Positions 44,444 to 53,335 of a DNA stretch of 64,000 bases are shown here, piece after piece. The notes under the pieces are model-generated. The model saw nothing but the letters and a program-made list of their open reading frames with translations. It was not told where the DNA came from and searched no databases. Made by a program: the position numbers and the translations under genes. The stretch is from CAWGQN01 sp963824885 (GTDB lineage: Bacteria; Actinomycetota; Actinomycetes; Actinomycetales; Microbacteriaceae): the NCBI GenBank assembly GCA_963824885.1, contig CAWGQN010000004.1:124001-188000 (forward strand). Reading direction: 5' to 3'. How positions within the stretch are numbered: the stretch's first letter is position 1; the number at the start of each line of letters is the position of its first letter.

Positions 44444-45673
44444 TTGTCGAAGATCCCGGTTGAAGGCACGCTTGTCGAACTCGACGGCGACGAAATGGCT
44501 CGCATTATGTGGAAGTCAATCAAAGAACTGTTGATTGAGCCCTATCTCGACCTCACGATTGACTATTACGATTTGGGGATAATGAGCCGCGACGCAACCG
44601 ATGATCACATCACGGTTGACGCGGCGAACGCGATCCTTGCGCACGGGGTCGGCGTGAAGTGTGCGACGATTACGCCCGACGAGGCGCGCGTCGCCGAATT
44701 TGGCTTGAAGTCAATGTGGCGATCACCCAACGGGACGATCCGCAACATTCTTGGCGGCGTGATCTTTCGCGAGCCAATTGTCATTTCGAATATTCCGCGT
44801 CTCGTTTCGGGATGGAACAAGCCAATTGTCATTGGGCGTCACGCTTTCGGCGATCAGTATCGTGCCACCGATTTTCGGTTTGAGGGCGAAGGCACGCTCA
44901 CGATGAGCTTTCAACCCGACGACGGAGGCGATGCGCAGTCCTTCGAGGTGTTTCATTCGCCGGGGAGTGGAGTCGCGATGGCGATGTACAACCTCGATGA
45001 CTCAATCCGCGACTTTGCTCGCGCGTCGCTCAACTACGGCCTCGCGCGAAATTACCCGGTCTACTTGTCAACGAAAAACACGATACTGAAGACCTACGAT
45101 GGTCGGTTCAAGGACCTTTTTCACGAGGTTTTCGAGGCTGAATTCGCTGCCCGGTTTGCTCGAGCGGGCATCACGTACGAACACCGCCTGATCGACGACA
45201 TGGTTGCCTCGGCGCTCAAGTGGGAGGGCGGCTATGTGTGGGCCACGAAGAACTACGACGGCGACGTCCAGTCCGACACGGTTGCGCAGGGCTTTGGTTC
45301 TCTCGGACTCATGACGAGCGTGTTGACGAGCCCCGACGGCCGCGTTGTCGAAGCCGAGGCAGCCCACGGTACCGTGACTCGTCACTATCGGCAGCATCAA
45401 GCGGGAAAACCGACGTCCACGAATCCCATTGCCTCGATCTTCGCGTGGACGCGAGGGCTTGCGCACCGCGGGAAACTCGACGACAACCGTGCCGTCGTCA
45501 ATTTTTCTTCGACGCTCGAGAACGTCGTTGTTGAAACCGTCGAGAGTGGCGCAATGACGAAAGATCTTGCCCTTCTTATTGGGCCGGACCACGCGTGGCA
45601 AACAACTGAGGAGTTTTTGGGGACTCTCAGTACAAACCTCGACGAGCGCGTGCGCGGCCGTACGGCTGGCTGA
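44444..45673 (+). CDS. icd: NADP-dependent isocitrate dehydrogenase, homodimeric eukaryote-like type
   Basis: Oxidative decarboxylation of isocitrate to 2-oxoglutarate. 409 residues. TTG at 44444 with AAGGAG 5 bases upstream. Seen: VELDGDEMARIMWK, ATITPDEARVAEFGLKSMWRSPNGTIRNILGG (substrate serine in the SPNGT loop), IGRHAFGDQYRATDF, LIDDMVASALKWEGGYVWATKNYDGDVQSD, and NADP-binding EAAHGTVTRHYR. The type is the roughly 400-residue homodimer rather than the 740-residue monomer. Confidence 0.96.
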   Translation: MSKIPVEGTLVELDGDEMARIMWKSIKELLIEPYLDLTIDYYDLGIMSRDATDDHITVDAANAILAHGVGVKCATITPDEARVAEFGLKSMWRSPNGTIRNILGGVIFREPIVISNIPRLVSGWNKPIVIGRHAFGDQYRATDFRFEGEGTLTMSFQPDDGGDAQSFEVFHSPGSGVAMAMYNLDDSIRDFARASLNYGLARNYPVYLSTKNTILKTYDGRFKDLFHEVFEAEFAARFARAGITYEHRLIDDMVASALKWEGGYVWATKNYDGDVQSDTVAQGFGSLGLMTSVLTSPDGRVVEAEAAHGTVTRHYRQHQAGKPTSTNPIASIFAWTRGLAHRGKLDDNRAVVNFSSTLENVVVETVESGAMTKDLALLIGPDHAWQTTEEFLGTLSTNLDERVRGRTAG

Positions 45674-45859
45674 GTGGATTCGGTGGCACTGCCACCAATC
45701 ATGCGGCCCAAGATGGGTCGCAGAGTATGAAATCCCAGCCTGAGATTCATGTTGCCCCCAATCTTGGGGTATGTCTGGTCTAGTGTTTATATCGGAGTGC
45801 CCGAAGTCTCCAGAAATTCCACGTGGTCGTGGTGAGAAAGGCGGCAGGGGGCACTCAGC

Positions 45860-46819
45860 GTGAAATATTGTCGACGTTTCTCCTCGAATCGCTCTGACCT
45901 CCGCGGTCGTGGGCGACACTGCTGGATTGCCCTCGTTGTCGTGGGCACAATCGTCTTTCTGACTGCGGGAAGCCCCGTCGAAACAACCGCGCCGCGGTTG
46001 ACACTCGACGGTGCTTCCGCCGGTGTCGATTCGTGCTCGGCTTCCGGTCACGCGCACGGCGCGCCACGGGACCTCGCCTCGGGGTCGTCGCCCGAATCCG
46101 GGACACCGGTGATTCGGGCGGTGCACGAGGTTCGTCGCACGGGAACGAGTGGCTCGGCTGACATTTCCGTCACGGGGAACGCGTGTGGGCCGCTTCCGAT
46201 TGGCGTATTTGGCCTTAATAAGGGAGTTCGCTTGGCGAGCCGTCAGGAACGGTGTGACGGACACTCGGCGTGTGCGGCGCAGCATGAGCGGCGCGTGTGG
46301 GAAATTGCCGTTCCCGCGCGCACACCCCTGGTCGCATTCAACCTCGATTCGGCGGCCAAAGGGGGCGACGGAACCGATATTGATCTCGCGGTCTTCCGGT
46401 TAACCGGGCCGGGTGGTCTGATAGCAGAGGGGTGGGAATCCACGGGCGCGGGAACGTCAGAGGGAATTGCTCTCGTGGCGCCTCCGGCTGCGACGTATCG
46501 AGTTGTGGCGACGGTCCACAAAATCGCTGCCCCCGCGACATCAGTCGTCTTTGATGTCACGACGTCAATTGTTGACTCGGATTCCCGCGAGGGAACGTTA
46601 GCAGTATCGCCGTCGACCGTGCAGCTCGGTTCGACCCAGTCCGAGCGGCTGACGGTGTCGTGGACGGGACTCGAAGCGAACTCTCGCTATGTCGGCCTTG
46701 TTGCGTATGGAGAATCGGGTCATCACACGATCATCGCGATTGACACTCGCCCGCCGCCATCGAAAAAATCCCCCCCAATCCGCGCCCGGAGCGGAAATCC
46801 CACTCACCACGATCCTTAA
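45860..46819 (+). CDS. Secreted protein resembling the C-terminal region of actinobacterial subtilases
   Basis: 319 residues from GTG at 45860; no strong ribosome site. Signal peptide or anchor at about 22-38 (WIALVVVGTIVFLTAG). No protease catalytic motif anywhere. The region about 150-300 (DIDLAVFRLTGPGGL, PPAATYRVVATVHKI, then GTLAVSPSTVQLGSTQSERLTVSWTGLEANSRYVGLVAYG) closely follows the beta-sandwich tail found behind the catalytic domain of large secreted S8 peptidases. It may be a stand-alone binding module or the remnant of a larger gene. The intergenic region upstream carries an inverted repeat (CCCAAGAT at 45707-45714, ATCTTGGG at 45761-45768). Confidence 0.68.
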   Translation: MKYCRRFSSNRSDLRGRGRHCWIALVVVGTIVFLTAGSPVETTAPRLTLDGASAGVDSCSASGHAHGAPRDLASGSSPESGTPVIRAVHEVRRTGTSGSADISVTGNACGPLPIGVFGLNKGVRLASRQERCDGHSACAAQHERRVWEIAVPARTPLVAFNLDSAAKGGDGTDIDLAVFRLTGPGGLIAEGWESTGAGTSEGIALVAPPAATYRVVATVHKIAAPATSVVFDVTTSIVDSDSREGTLAVSPSTVQLGSTQSERLTVSWTGLEANSRYVGLVAYGESGHHTIIAIDTRPPPSKKSPPIRARSGNPTHHDP

Positions 46820-46843
46820 AAAACGAAGGCATCGATTCCAGCC

Positions 46844-48061
46844 ATGAACGAGTCCAATACGCTGTGCAAACCTGCCGTGGCGTCCCTCACTTATTCGCAT
46901 TCGCGCGCGGGATTTGCACCGGGACGTGCCCTCCGACCAGATGGCAAAGTGCTTGTCGAACACGCTCGCCATCACAACCTTGCGCTCGTGCTTCAAGAAT
47001 TTTTCCGGTCGGGTCGCCAATCTCGCGCCGATGTGGCGCGAGCAACGGGACTCACGCGAGTAACGGTTTCCGACCTCGTCGCTGTTCTGATTGACCAGGG
47101 ACTCCTCGTAGAACTCGGGGTGAGGCAGGCTCTTCGACCTGGCAAGCCGGCAACAATTCTCGACATTAACCGCTCCGCGTTTCAAATCGTAGGAATAGAC
47201 CTGTCGGATAGTGACGTTTTCAAGGGCGCGGTACTCGACGTTGACGGTCGGATTGTCGTGAGTTCGTCAATCGCGCGCCACGGGAGCACCGGTGACGACG
47301 CTGCGAACAAGGTTGTCGAATTGGCCGAAGCGCTCATTCGAGCTGCATCGGCGCCGCTTCTCGGAATCGGGATTGGAGCCCCCGGAAGCGTCAATCTCGA
47401 CGGCGTCGTCGTTACTGCGCCCAGCCTCGGGTGGCGACGGTTCCCGCTTCAAGAGCTCGTGGCCGCGACGTGCGAGGCTCCCGTGACCGTCGCGAATGAC
47501 GCCAACATTGCGGCACTGGCCGAGCACACGTTCGGGGGCGCTGACGGCGATTTCATGCTCGTCAAGATTGAGCACCGTGTCTGTGCCGCTCTCGTGCTCG
47601 GGGGGTCGCCCGTTTTCGGGAGTCACTTTGCGGCGGGCGAGATCGGTCACGTCGTCGTGGACGATCTCGGCGTGTGCCGCGACGAACGCGAGGCCGGTGG
47701 AAAATCGTGCGTGTGCGGACACACGGGTTGCCTGGAAAGCCGACTCGCGGCGCCCAAGCTGTGGGAGGCAATCGCGAGTGACGACAGACCGTCGAGCGAG
47801 ATTCTGGCCGAAGCGGGTGAGTACCTGGGTGCCACCCTGGCCCCCATTGTCGGCGCACTGAATCTGCCAGAAATCGTCGTGAGTGGACCAACCGAACTCG
47901 TCGAAGGAACCCTCCTCGATTCAATGGCCGCCGCGATTCGCAACCGAACGGTGGCCGAGTTCACCGACAATTTGGCCGTGCGATCAAGCAGTCAGGGACA
48001 AGACATTGTCGTGCGCGGCGCAGCAGTGCTTGTCCTCTGCAAGCAATTGGGAGTGTCGTAA
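46844..48061 (+). CDS. ROK-family transcriptional regulator
   Basis: 405 residues. N-terminal winged helix (SRADVARATGLTRVTVSDLVAVLIDQGLLVE, about 55-86), then the sugar-kinase-like ROK fold: IGIGAPGSVNLDG, VTVANDANIAALAEHTFGG, GEIGHVVVDD and the zinc-binding CVCGHTGCLE. ROK proteins with this layout are NagC/Mlc-type repressors that respond to sugars. It converges on nagA 38 bases away, so it probably controls amino-sugar catabolism (inference). The ATG is at 46844. Confidence 0.9.
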   Translation: MNESNTLCKPAVASLTYSHSRAGFAPGRALRPDGKVLVEHARHHNLALVLQEFFRSGRQSRADVARATGLTRVTVSDLVAVLIDQGLLVELGVRQALRPGKPATILDINRSAFQIVGIDLSDSDVFKGAVLDVDGRIVVSSSIARHGSTGDDAANKVVELAEALIRAASAPLLGIGIGAPGSVNLDGVVVTAPSLGWRRFPLQELVAATCEAPVTVANDANIAALAEHTFGGADGDFMLVKIEHRVCAALVLGGSPVFGSHFAAGEIGHVVVDDLGVCRDEREAGGKSCVCGHTGCLESRLAAPKLWEAIASDDRPSSEILAEAGEYLGATLAPIVGALNLPEIVVSGPTELVEGTLLDSMAAAIRNRTVAEFTDNLAVRSSSQGQDIVVRGAAVLVLCKQLGVS

Positions 48062-48099
48062 CTCCGACCGACGCGCGCCGCGACCGCTTGCCGCGACGC

Positions 48100-49263
48100 T
48101 CACGTCACGTGCTCGCCCGCGGCCCACACGCGGCGAACGTGATACGAATCGTGAGCCAGCTGGACGGCATCGGCCGCGAATCCCACCCGAAGGTAACCGA
48201 GATCTGCTTCTCGTCCAATTGTCTTGGCCGGCGTCGCCGTGAGCGCGCGCACGGCGACAACCGGATCGAGGCGTGCCGTCTCGAGTGCGTACCGTAGTGC
48301 ACCGTCTTGAGTGAGCGTCGATCCTGCAATTGTTGACGTCCCGGAAAGAACGGCGAGGCCGTTGACGACCGTCACGTTGACATCCCCGAGGCGGTAATCG
48401 CCGTCAATCGATCCGGCCGCGGCCATTGCGTCCGTCACGAGCGCAATACGACCGGGAGCCGCGGCAAACGACAAGCGTGCGATTTCGGGGCGGACGTGGT
48501 GCCCGTCCAAAATAAGCTCGAGCGTTACTCGATCATCTTCAAATGCCGCGACAACCGGCCCCGGAGAGCGATGGTGTATTCCCGGCATCGCGTTGAAGGC
48601 GTGGTTGAGCACCGTGACGCCGTGGTCGAGGGCGCACAGCATCGTCGAGTAGTCTGCGTCCGTGTGACCGACGCCAACGACCACGTCGTTCGCGACGAAA
48701 GCGTCGATTGCGTCGAACGCTCCGTCGTTTTCCGGCGCAATGGTGACGTGACACAGCGTGTTGCGCGCCGCGTCAATGAGCCGGTGTGCATCGTCCCGAT
48801 TCGGCTCGCGCAAGTGATCTGCGTGGTGAGCGCCGCGTTGCGCGTACGAGAGAAAAGGGCCCTCGAGGTGGGCGCCCAGAATGAGGGGGTCATTGAGCGC
48901 GAGGTCAGCGATCACCGCGAGACTCGAGAGCAGCTGTTCCATCGGGTTGGCGACGAGGCTGACGACCGACCGTGTTGTTCCGTGAGCGCGGTGAGCGGCG
49001 AGGGCCGAGGTGATCGCGTCTGTTCCATTGTCGAACGAGTGTCCGCCGCCGCCGTGACCGTGCAAGTCGATGAATCCCGGAGTCAGCCACTCACCGTTCG
49101 CATCGACCGTGTTTTCGGTCGGCACCGCGGAGCGCTCGGCTGCTGCGCGCCACGCATCTCCGACACCCGTCTCGACTATCGTGTCGCCGTGAGCGAGTAA
49201 CCAAAAATCATCGACGACGCCGTCTCCGTCGACCTTGTGGGCGTCGTGAACAAGAAACGTCAC
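48100..49263 (-). CDS. nagA: N-acetylglucosamine-6-phosphate deacetylase
   Basis: Hydrolyses GlcNAc-6-P to glucosamine-6-P and acetate, feeding glycolysis or GlmS-derived pools. 387 residues from GTG at 49263, overlapping the upstream DUF2568 stop by 4 bases; the open frame beyond shadows that gene. Seen: metal-binding DLHGHGGGGHSFDNG, LGAHLEGPFLSYAQRGAH (metal Glu), NAMPGIHHRSPG, LDGHHVRPE, and catalytic Asp in LVTDAMAAAG. It faces a ROK regulator. Confidence 0.94.
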   Translation of the reverse strand: MTFLVHDAHKVDGDGVVDDFWLLAHGDTIVETGVGDAWRAAAERSAVPTENTVDANGEWLTPGFIDLHGHGGGGHSFDNGTDAITSALAAHRAHGTTRSVVSLVANPMEQLLSSLAVIADLALNDPLILGAHLEGPFLSYAQRGAHHADHLREPNRDDAHRLIDAARNTLCHVTIAPENDGAFDAIDAFVANDVVVGVGHTDADYSTMLCALDHGVTVLNHAFNAMPGIHHRSPGPVVAAFEDDRVTLELILDGHHVRPEIARLSFAAAPGRIALVTDAMAAAGSIDGDYRLGDVNVTVVNGLAVLSGTSTIAGSTLTQDGALRYALETARLDPVVAVRALTATPAKTIGREADLGYLRVGFAADAVQLAHDSYHVRRVWAAGEHVT

Positions 49264-49616
49264 GCGAGTTCCCTGAGCCCACCAATGAGGCCGAATGTCG
49301 CGGCGATGAGGCCAAATACGACCCCGACGAGCGGATAACCGATCGCGCCCCACGAAAGTGCGCCGGATCCCAACACGATAATCTCGACGAGCGCCTTCCC
49401 GTAGGGGTCCACGCGAAAGACCGCGCGCGGCGATTGGAAGAGGCCCCACAACACGATCGCAAGGACGGGCGCCGCGAGGCCCACGATCCAATTCAGAGGC
49501 CCGGGCCAGACCGTCAGGCCCCACACCGCCACACTGACGAAGGCGAAGAGATGAACAACAAGACTCACCGCGTCTGTCAGTGTCGCGACCGCGTTGGCGC
49601 TTTTTTCATGCGTCAC
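49260..49616 (-). CDS. YrdB/DUF2568-family membrane protein
   Basis: 118 residues, four hydrophobic helices filling most of the chain. GTG at 49616. Seen: VVHLFAFVSVAVWGLTVWPGPLNWIVGLAAPVLAIVLWGLFQSPRA, a DUF2568 hallmark, then LVEIIVLGSGALSWGAIGYP. Function unknown. Coupled to nagA by a 4-base overlap. Confidence 0.82.
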   Translation of the reverse strand: MTHEKSANAVATLTDAVSLVVHLFAFVSVAVWGLTVWPGPLNWIVGLAAPVLAIVLWGLFQSPRAVFRVDPYGKALVEIIVLGSGALSWGAIGYPLVGVVFGLIAATFGLIGGLRELA

Positions 49617-49676
49617 GCTGCCAGTTTACGATGAGCGAGTCCGTCACGCCGCGGGAAGCGAGGGCGTGGCCTCGCG

Positions 49677-50561
49677 TTACGGAAAAATTATCGTGCGTGC
49701 ACCGTCGAGAAGGACGCGATGCTCGGCAAACCACGTGACCGCTTGAGTGAGCGTTCGCGATTCTTCATCTTGCCCGAGCGCAACGAGGTGTTCCGGCGAA
49801 TGCGAGTGATCCACCCTCACGACATTTTGTTCGATAATCGGACCGTCGTCGAGTTCGGTTGTCACAAAATGGGCCGTCGCGCCAATGAGTTTGACACCGC
49901 GCGCGTGCGCTTGCCGGTAGGGGTTCGCTCCCGCGAATCCTGGCAGGAAAGAATGATGGATGTTAATCGCTCGATGCGCGAGACGGTCGCACAATTCTGG
50001 CGACAAGATTTGCATGTATCGCGCGAGAACGACCAACTCGATGTCGTGATCGTCGACCTCCTCGACTATTCGGCGCTCAAACTCGGCTTTCTCGGTCGCA
50101 TTCGTGATCGGCTTCGCCTCAAAAGGAACGCCGTAGAAGGCCGCAAGCTCGCGCAATGACTCGTGATTGCTGAGCACGCGCACAATGTCGACCGGCAATT
50201 GGCCGGCGTGGTGCCGAAAGAATAGGTGATTGACGCAGTGCGTTGCGGTCGACGCTAAAACGAGGGTGCGCACGGGTCGTCCAACCACGTCGACGCGCCA
50301 CGTGGCGTCGTAGGCTTTCGCCGCGTCGGCGAGGGCCGTTTCGAGCGCTTCTCGGTCGGCATCCGATTTGATTTGCATACGAAGAAAAAAGCGGCCCGTG
50401 TCAGGTCGCGAGAACTGGTGGCTCTCGGTAATGGTTCCTCGCGCTCGAACGACGGCACCGCTGACCGCGTGCACAATTCCTGATTGGTCGGTGCACGCGA
50501 AGGTGAGAACCCAGTGATTGGGTTCGCGCGAGTCGACGGCGGACACAAACGGAGAACTCAT
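49677..50561 (-). CDS. purU: Formyltetrahydrofolate deformylase
   Basis: Hydrolyses 10-formyl-THF to formate and THF, balancing one-carbon units. 294 residues. N-terminal ACT domain (WVLTFACTDQSGIVHAVSGAV), then a formyltransferase-fold catalytic domain: LASTATHCVNHLFFRH, VLARYMQILSPELC, INIHHSFLPGFAGANPYRQAHARGVKLIGATAHFVTTELDDGPII with the Asn-His-Asp triad. ATG at 50561; divergent from the MFS gene. Other one-carbon genes (glyA, folD, purN, purH) are nearby. Confidence 0.95.
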   Translation of the reverse strand: MSSPFVSAVDSREPNHWVLTFACTDQSGIVHAVSGAVVRARGTITESHQFSRPDTGRFFLRMQIKSDADREALETALADAAKAYDATWRVDVVGRPVRTLVLASTATHCVNHLFFRHHAGQLPVDIVRVLSNHESLRELAAFYGVPFEAKPITNATEKAEFERRIVEEVDDHDIELVVLARYMQILSPELCDRLAHRAINIHHSFLPGFAGANPYRQAHARGVKLIGATAHFVTTELDDGPIIEQNVVRVDHSHSPEHLVALGQDEESRTLTQAVTWFAEHRVLLDGARTIIFP

Positions 50562-50612
50562 GAACCCAGCGTATGGGGTCGGGTCCGAGTCGCTGAGTCA
50601 TTTCACGCTCGG

Positions 50613-50691
50613 TATAATTGCCGGGGTTCTCGGTCAGTGTTGCGTTGTTCGCACAACGAAAATCCTTCCCTCGCCGCGCGCCTTCGCGCGG
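50613..50691 (+). promoter_or_regulatory. MFS-gene promoter and structured leader
   Basis: TATAAT at 50613-50618 is a perfect -10 hexamer; no convincing -35. Downstream come two hyphenated palindromes: CGTTGT-TCGC-ACAACG at 50643-50658, and a 7-bp stem CCGCGCG-CCTT-CGCGCGG at 50674-50691 ending 18 bases before the start codon. The first could be a repressor operator and the second could occlude the start region. Confidence 0.5.
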
Positions 50692-50709
50692 TGCCTAGTG
50701 AGGTATCTC

Positions 50710-51963
50710 GTGTCCTTTTCTCATGGTGAGTTGTCGCGGTCTCGCTTCCCGTGGGTGGGACTCTTCGCATTGTCGGCGGTTATTTTTCTCAATGTCACGA
50801 CCGAAATGGTGCCGACCGGCCTCTTGCCTGACATGAGTTCGTCTCTCGGTGTGAGTGAAGAGCAAATTGGCCTACTCGTCACGTACTTTGCTTTCACGGT
50901 CGTGCTCACGAGCACGTTTCTTACAATGGGCACCCGCCGAATACCCCGGCGCGCCCTGATTATTTGGACGCTTCTTGTCGCGACGGTGAGTCTCGCATTC
51001 ACCGCTCTTTCTCCCACGTACGAGCTCGTTATCGTTTCGCGCGTCGTGGGCGCGGTCGCGCACGGTTTGTTTTGGGCCGTCGTCGTGGCGTATTCTGGGC
51101 ACCTCGTTGCGAAAGAGTACATCGGTCGCGCGGTGTCAATTTCGCTCGCTGGCGCGACTCTCGCGTTTGTCGTGGGGGTGCCCCTCGCCACGATCATGGG
51201 GCACGCATTCGGGTGGCGCTCGGTGTTTGCGCTTCTCGCGGTACTGATGTTCGGGGGCGCGATTATTGTGTGGCGGTTGGTTCCCACCGTCGAACAATCG
51301 AGTGTCCCGGCGCGGTCCAAAAACCGCGACGGCACGAACACGCGCGCACGTGGGCCGCTGCGCTTTGCGTTTCGGAGCGGCCGGGGTGACTCAAGCGTCG
51401 GGGCGGTCGCCCTGTTGTGTGCGTCCGTCGCGCTCATCATGATTGGCTACTTCGCGTTCTTTACGTACGTTGCGCCATTCCTCATCGGTTCGGTCGGTGC
51501 GGGACGGAGTGATGTGGGACCGCTCTTGTTTGTCTACGGTATTGCGGGTGCGGGGGGGCTGTTCCTCGCGGGAACCGTGCTGGCAAATCGCCCACACGTG
51601 GGCGTGATTCTCGTGACCGCGACTCTGGCCGCTGCTTTTTTGGCACTCGGGTTGGGCGCGAGCAATGGGATCGTCGCAATTACGTCGTTCACGGTGCTCG
51701 GATTCGCGTTCGGCGCGCTTCCGCCGCTTCTCCAAACGCGCATGCTCCACACGTCATCGGACCGCTTTCGCGACGTGGCAAGCTCCCTGTTCTCAACGTC
51801 TTTCAACGCGGGAATTGGCACGGGCGCGTTAGTCGGCGCCGTCATTTTGGGCTGGGGTGGTATCGGTGCCCTCCCGTTCTTTTCTGTCGCGATTCTTGCA
51901 CTTGGCTGCGTGCTCTTGATCGCGGTCAGGCGTCGCGCGCACCGACACGCCGAATCAGAGTGA
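50710..51963 (+). CDS. Major facilitator superfamily transporter, sugar-efflux/AraJ-like (DHA1)
   Basis: 417 residues, 12 helices. GTG at 50710 is chosen; GTG at 50698 is also in frame, and the longer frame shadows purU. Seen: the N-terminal NVTTEMVPTGLLPDMSSSLGVSEEQIGLLVTYFAFTVVL, typical of the DHA1 efflux branch, and the motif A-like TMGTRRIPRRALI loop. A charged central loop (about 190-220) splits the halves. Likely exports a drug, sugar or amino acid; the substrate is unknown. Its stop overlaps the convergent ltrA stop by 9 bases. Confidence 0.87.
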   Translation: MSFSHGELSRSRFPWVGLFALSAVIFLNVTTEMVPTGLLPDMSSSLGVSEEQIGLLVTYFAFTVVLTSTFLTMGTRRIPRRALIIWTLLVATVSLAFTALSPTYELVIVSRVVGAVAHGLFWAVVVAYSGHLVAKEYIGRAVSISLAGATLAFVVGVPLATIMGHAFGWRSVFALLAVLMFGGAIIVWRLVPTVEQSSVPARSKNRDGTNTRARGPLRFAFRSGRGDSSVGAVALLCASVALIMIGYFAFFTYVAPFLIGSVGAGRSDVGPLLFVYGIAGAGGLFLAGTVLANRPHVGVILVTATLAAAFLALGLGASNGIVAITSFTVLGFAFGALPPLLQTRMLHTSSDRFRDVASSLFSTSFNAGIGTGALVGAVILGWGGIGALPFFSVAILALGCVLLIAVRRRAHRHAESE

Positions 51964-53205
51964 GGTCCCCGACGGATCGTCGGCCGTGTCGTCGTCGATT
52001 GTGATTGTGCCGTCGTCGACGTTCGTCCTCTGACGATGCCAGTGCAGCACTTCTTCGCCCACGACCACCGCGAGGAGGACGGCGTTGGTGAGCCACGCAA
52101 TTAAGAGCACATTTGCCCACACGAACGCGACTCCCACGACTACGAGGGTCGCAATCCCCACGAGGTGCGTCACGAGCCACGGGCCTCCAATTGAGTGGAC
52201 GAAGAGGGCGTTGCCGACGAGGTAAACGGCCGACGAGCCGGCCACAATCGCGGCGGTCCACGCGACAGCGGGCCCGGTCGGCCTTGTGAGAAGGAGCGCG
52301 TCACCGACCGCCGCGAGGACGATTCCGGCGACGAAGAGCGTGGGGATATAACTATAAGCGGCGCGCGCGATCTGACCGCGGTTGTCGGTCGCTTGCGCAA
52401 TATATTCGCGGCCGGTGCTTTGCGCGTGACTGAAATACAACAGCCACATGAGAACGGTGCCGGTAAACGCGGCGAGAAACGATGAAATGTGGACGGGGTC
52501 AATCGGAAGCTGGCTGAAGGTCGATCCGGTGACAATAATGGATTCGCCGAGCGCAATAATGAGAAAGAGGCTCACTCGCTCTGCCATGTGTTGGCCGGAA
52601 ATATTCCAACCGCTCGGTGCGGAGCCACCCAAACCGGGTACGAAAAAGCGCATTATTGGTCCCGTGAAGTCGATTGCGACCGCGCCGAGCCACACCCACA
52701 CGCGAACCTCATGCGGCGCAAGCGCTCCACCAATCCACAGCACACCGGAGGTGGCCGACCATACAGAGATGCGAACAAAACCGAAAAAACGTTCCGCGTT
52801 GTGGCGAGAAAAAGCAAAGACCGCAAAAAGGCTCCGCCCAATTTGAATCGTGACATAGCTGATGGCAAAAAGGAGGGCTTTGTCGCCAAATGCCTGAGGG
52901 ATCGCACTGCTCATGAGCAGTGCCCCAAACATCATCGCGATCAAGAGAGATCGCACTCGACCGCGTTCGGGGTTGAGCCAATTCGTGACCCACGCGGTTC
53001 CGAGCCACATCCACCACACCGCAAACGTGAGAATCAGGGTTTCGACAATCATTTCTGCCGACGGATGAGCGATGAGTCCGTGCGAGACTTGAGTAACCGC
53101 AAACACGAAAACCAGGTCAAAGAATAATTCGACAAAAGTGACTTTGTGCGCGTCATCGCCGTCGCGCGATCTGACGAGGTCGCGAACAAAACCGACGCGA
53201 GGCAT
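51955..53205 (-). CDS. ltrA: Low temperature requirement protein A (LtrA) family
   Basis: 416-residue multispanning membrane protein. ATG at 53205; the frame is open to 53439 but that part shadows glyA upstream sequence. Seen: KVTFVELFFDLVFVFAVTQVSHGL (family hallmark), VWWMWLGTAWVTNWLNPE, GQHMAERVSLFLIIALGESIIVTGSTFS. LtrA was first tied to growth at low temperature in Listeria; the biochemical role is unknown. Divergent from glyA. Confidence 0.91.
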   Translation of the reverse strand: MPRVGFVRDLVRSRDGDDAHKVTFVELFFDLVFVFAVTQVSHGLIAHPSAEMIVETLILTFAVWWMWLGTAWVTNWLNPERGRVRSLLIAMMFGALLMSSAIPQAFGDKALLFAISYVTIQIGRSLFAVFAFSRHNAERFFGFVRISVWSATSGVLWIGGALAPHEVRVWVWLGAVAIDFTGPIMRFFVPGLGGSAPSGWNISGQHMAERVSLFLIIALGESIIVTGSTFSQLPIDPVHISSFLAAFTGTVLMWLLYFSHAQSTGREYIAQATDNRGQIARAAYSYIPTLFVAGIVLAAVGDALLLTRPTGPAVAWTAAIVAGSSAVYLVGNALFVHSIGGPWLVTHLVGIATLVVVGVAFVWANVLLIAWLTNAVLLAVVVGEEVLHWHRQRTNVDDGTITIDDDTADDPSGTSL

Positions 53206-53335
53206 GCGACTATAGTGCCAGAGCGGTCGGAGGTCGGCGATGACCGCGGGGTGAATGTCATCGGTGCCGCTGTTTGTCGTGAGTTGTCGTGCGGGGTTGC
53301 CGGTTTTTTGTATCGTCACTGTAAAGGAGCTGCCC

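Noticed and set aside
45682..45696. Intrinsic terminator after icd (GGTGG-CACTG-CCACC)
   Set aside because: The stem is only 5 bp and no T-tract follows; too weak to call.
53206..53335. Glycine or ZTP riboswitch upstream of glyA
   Set aside because: The spacer is only 130 bases, shared with a divergent gene, and I could not find the conserved core elements.
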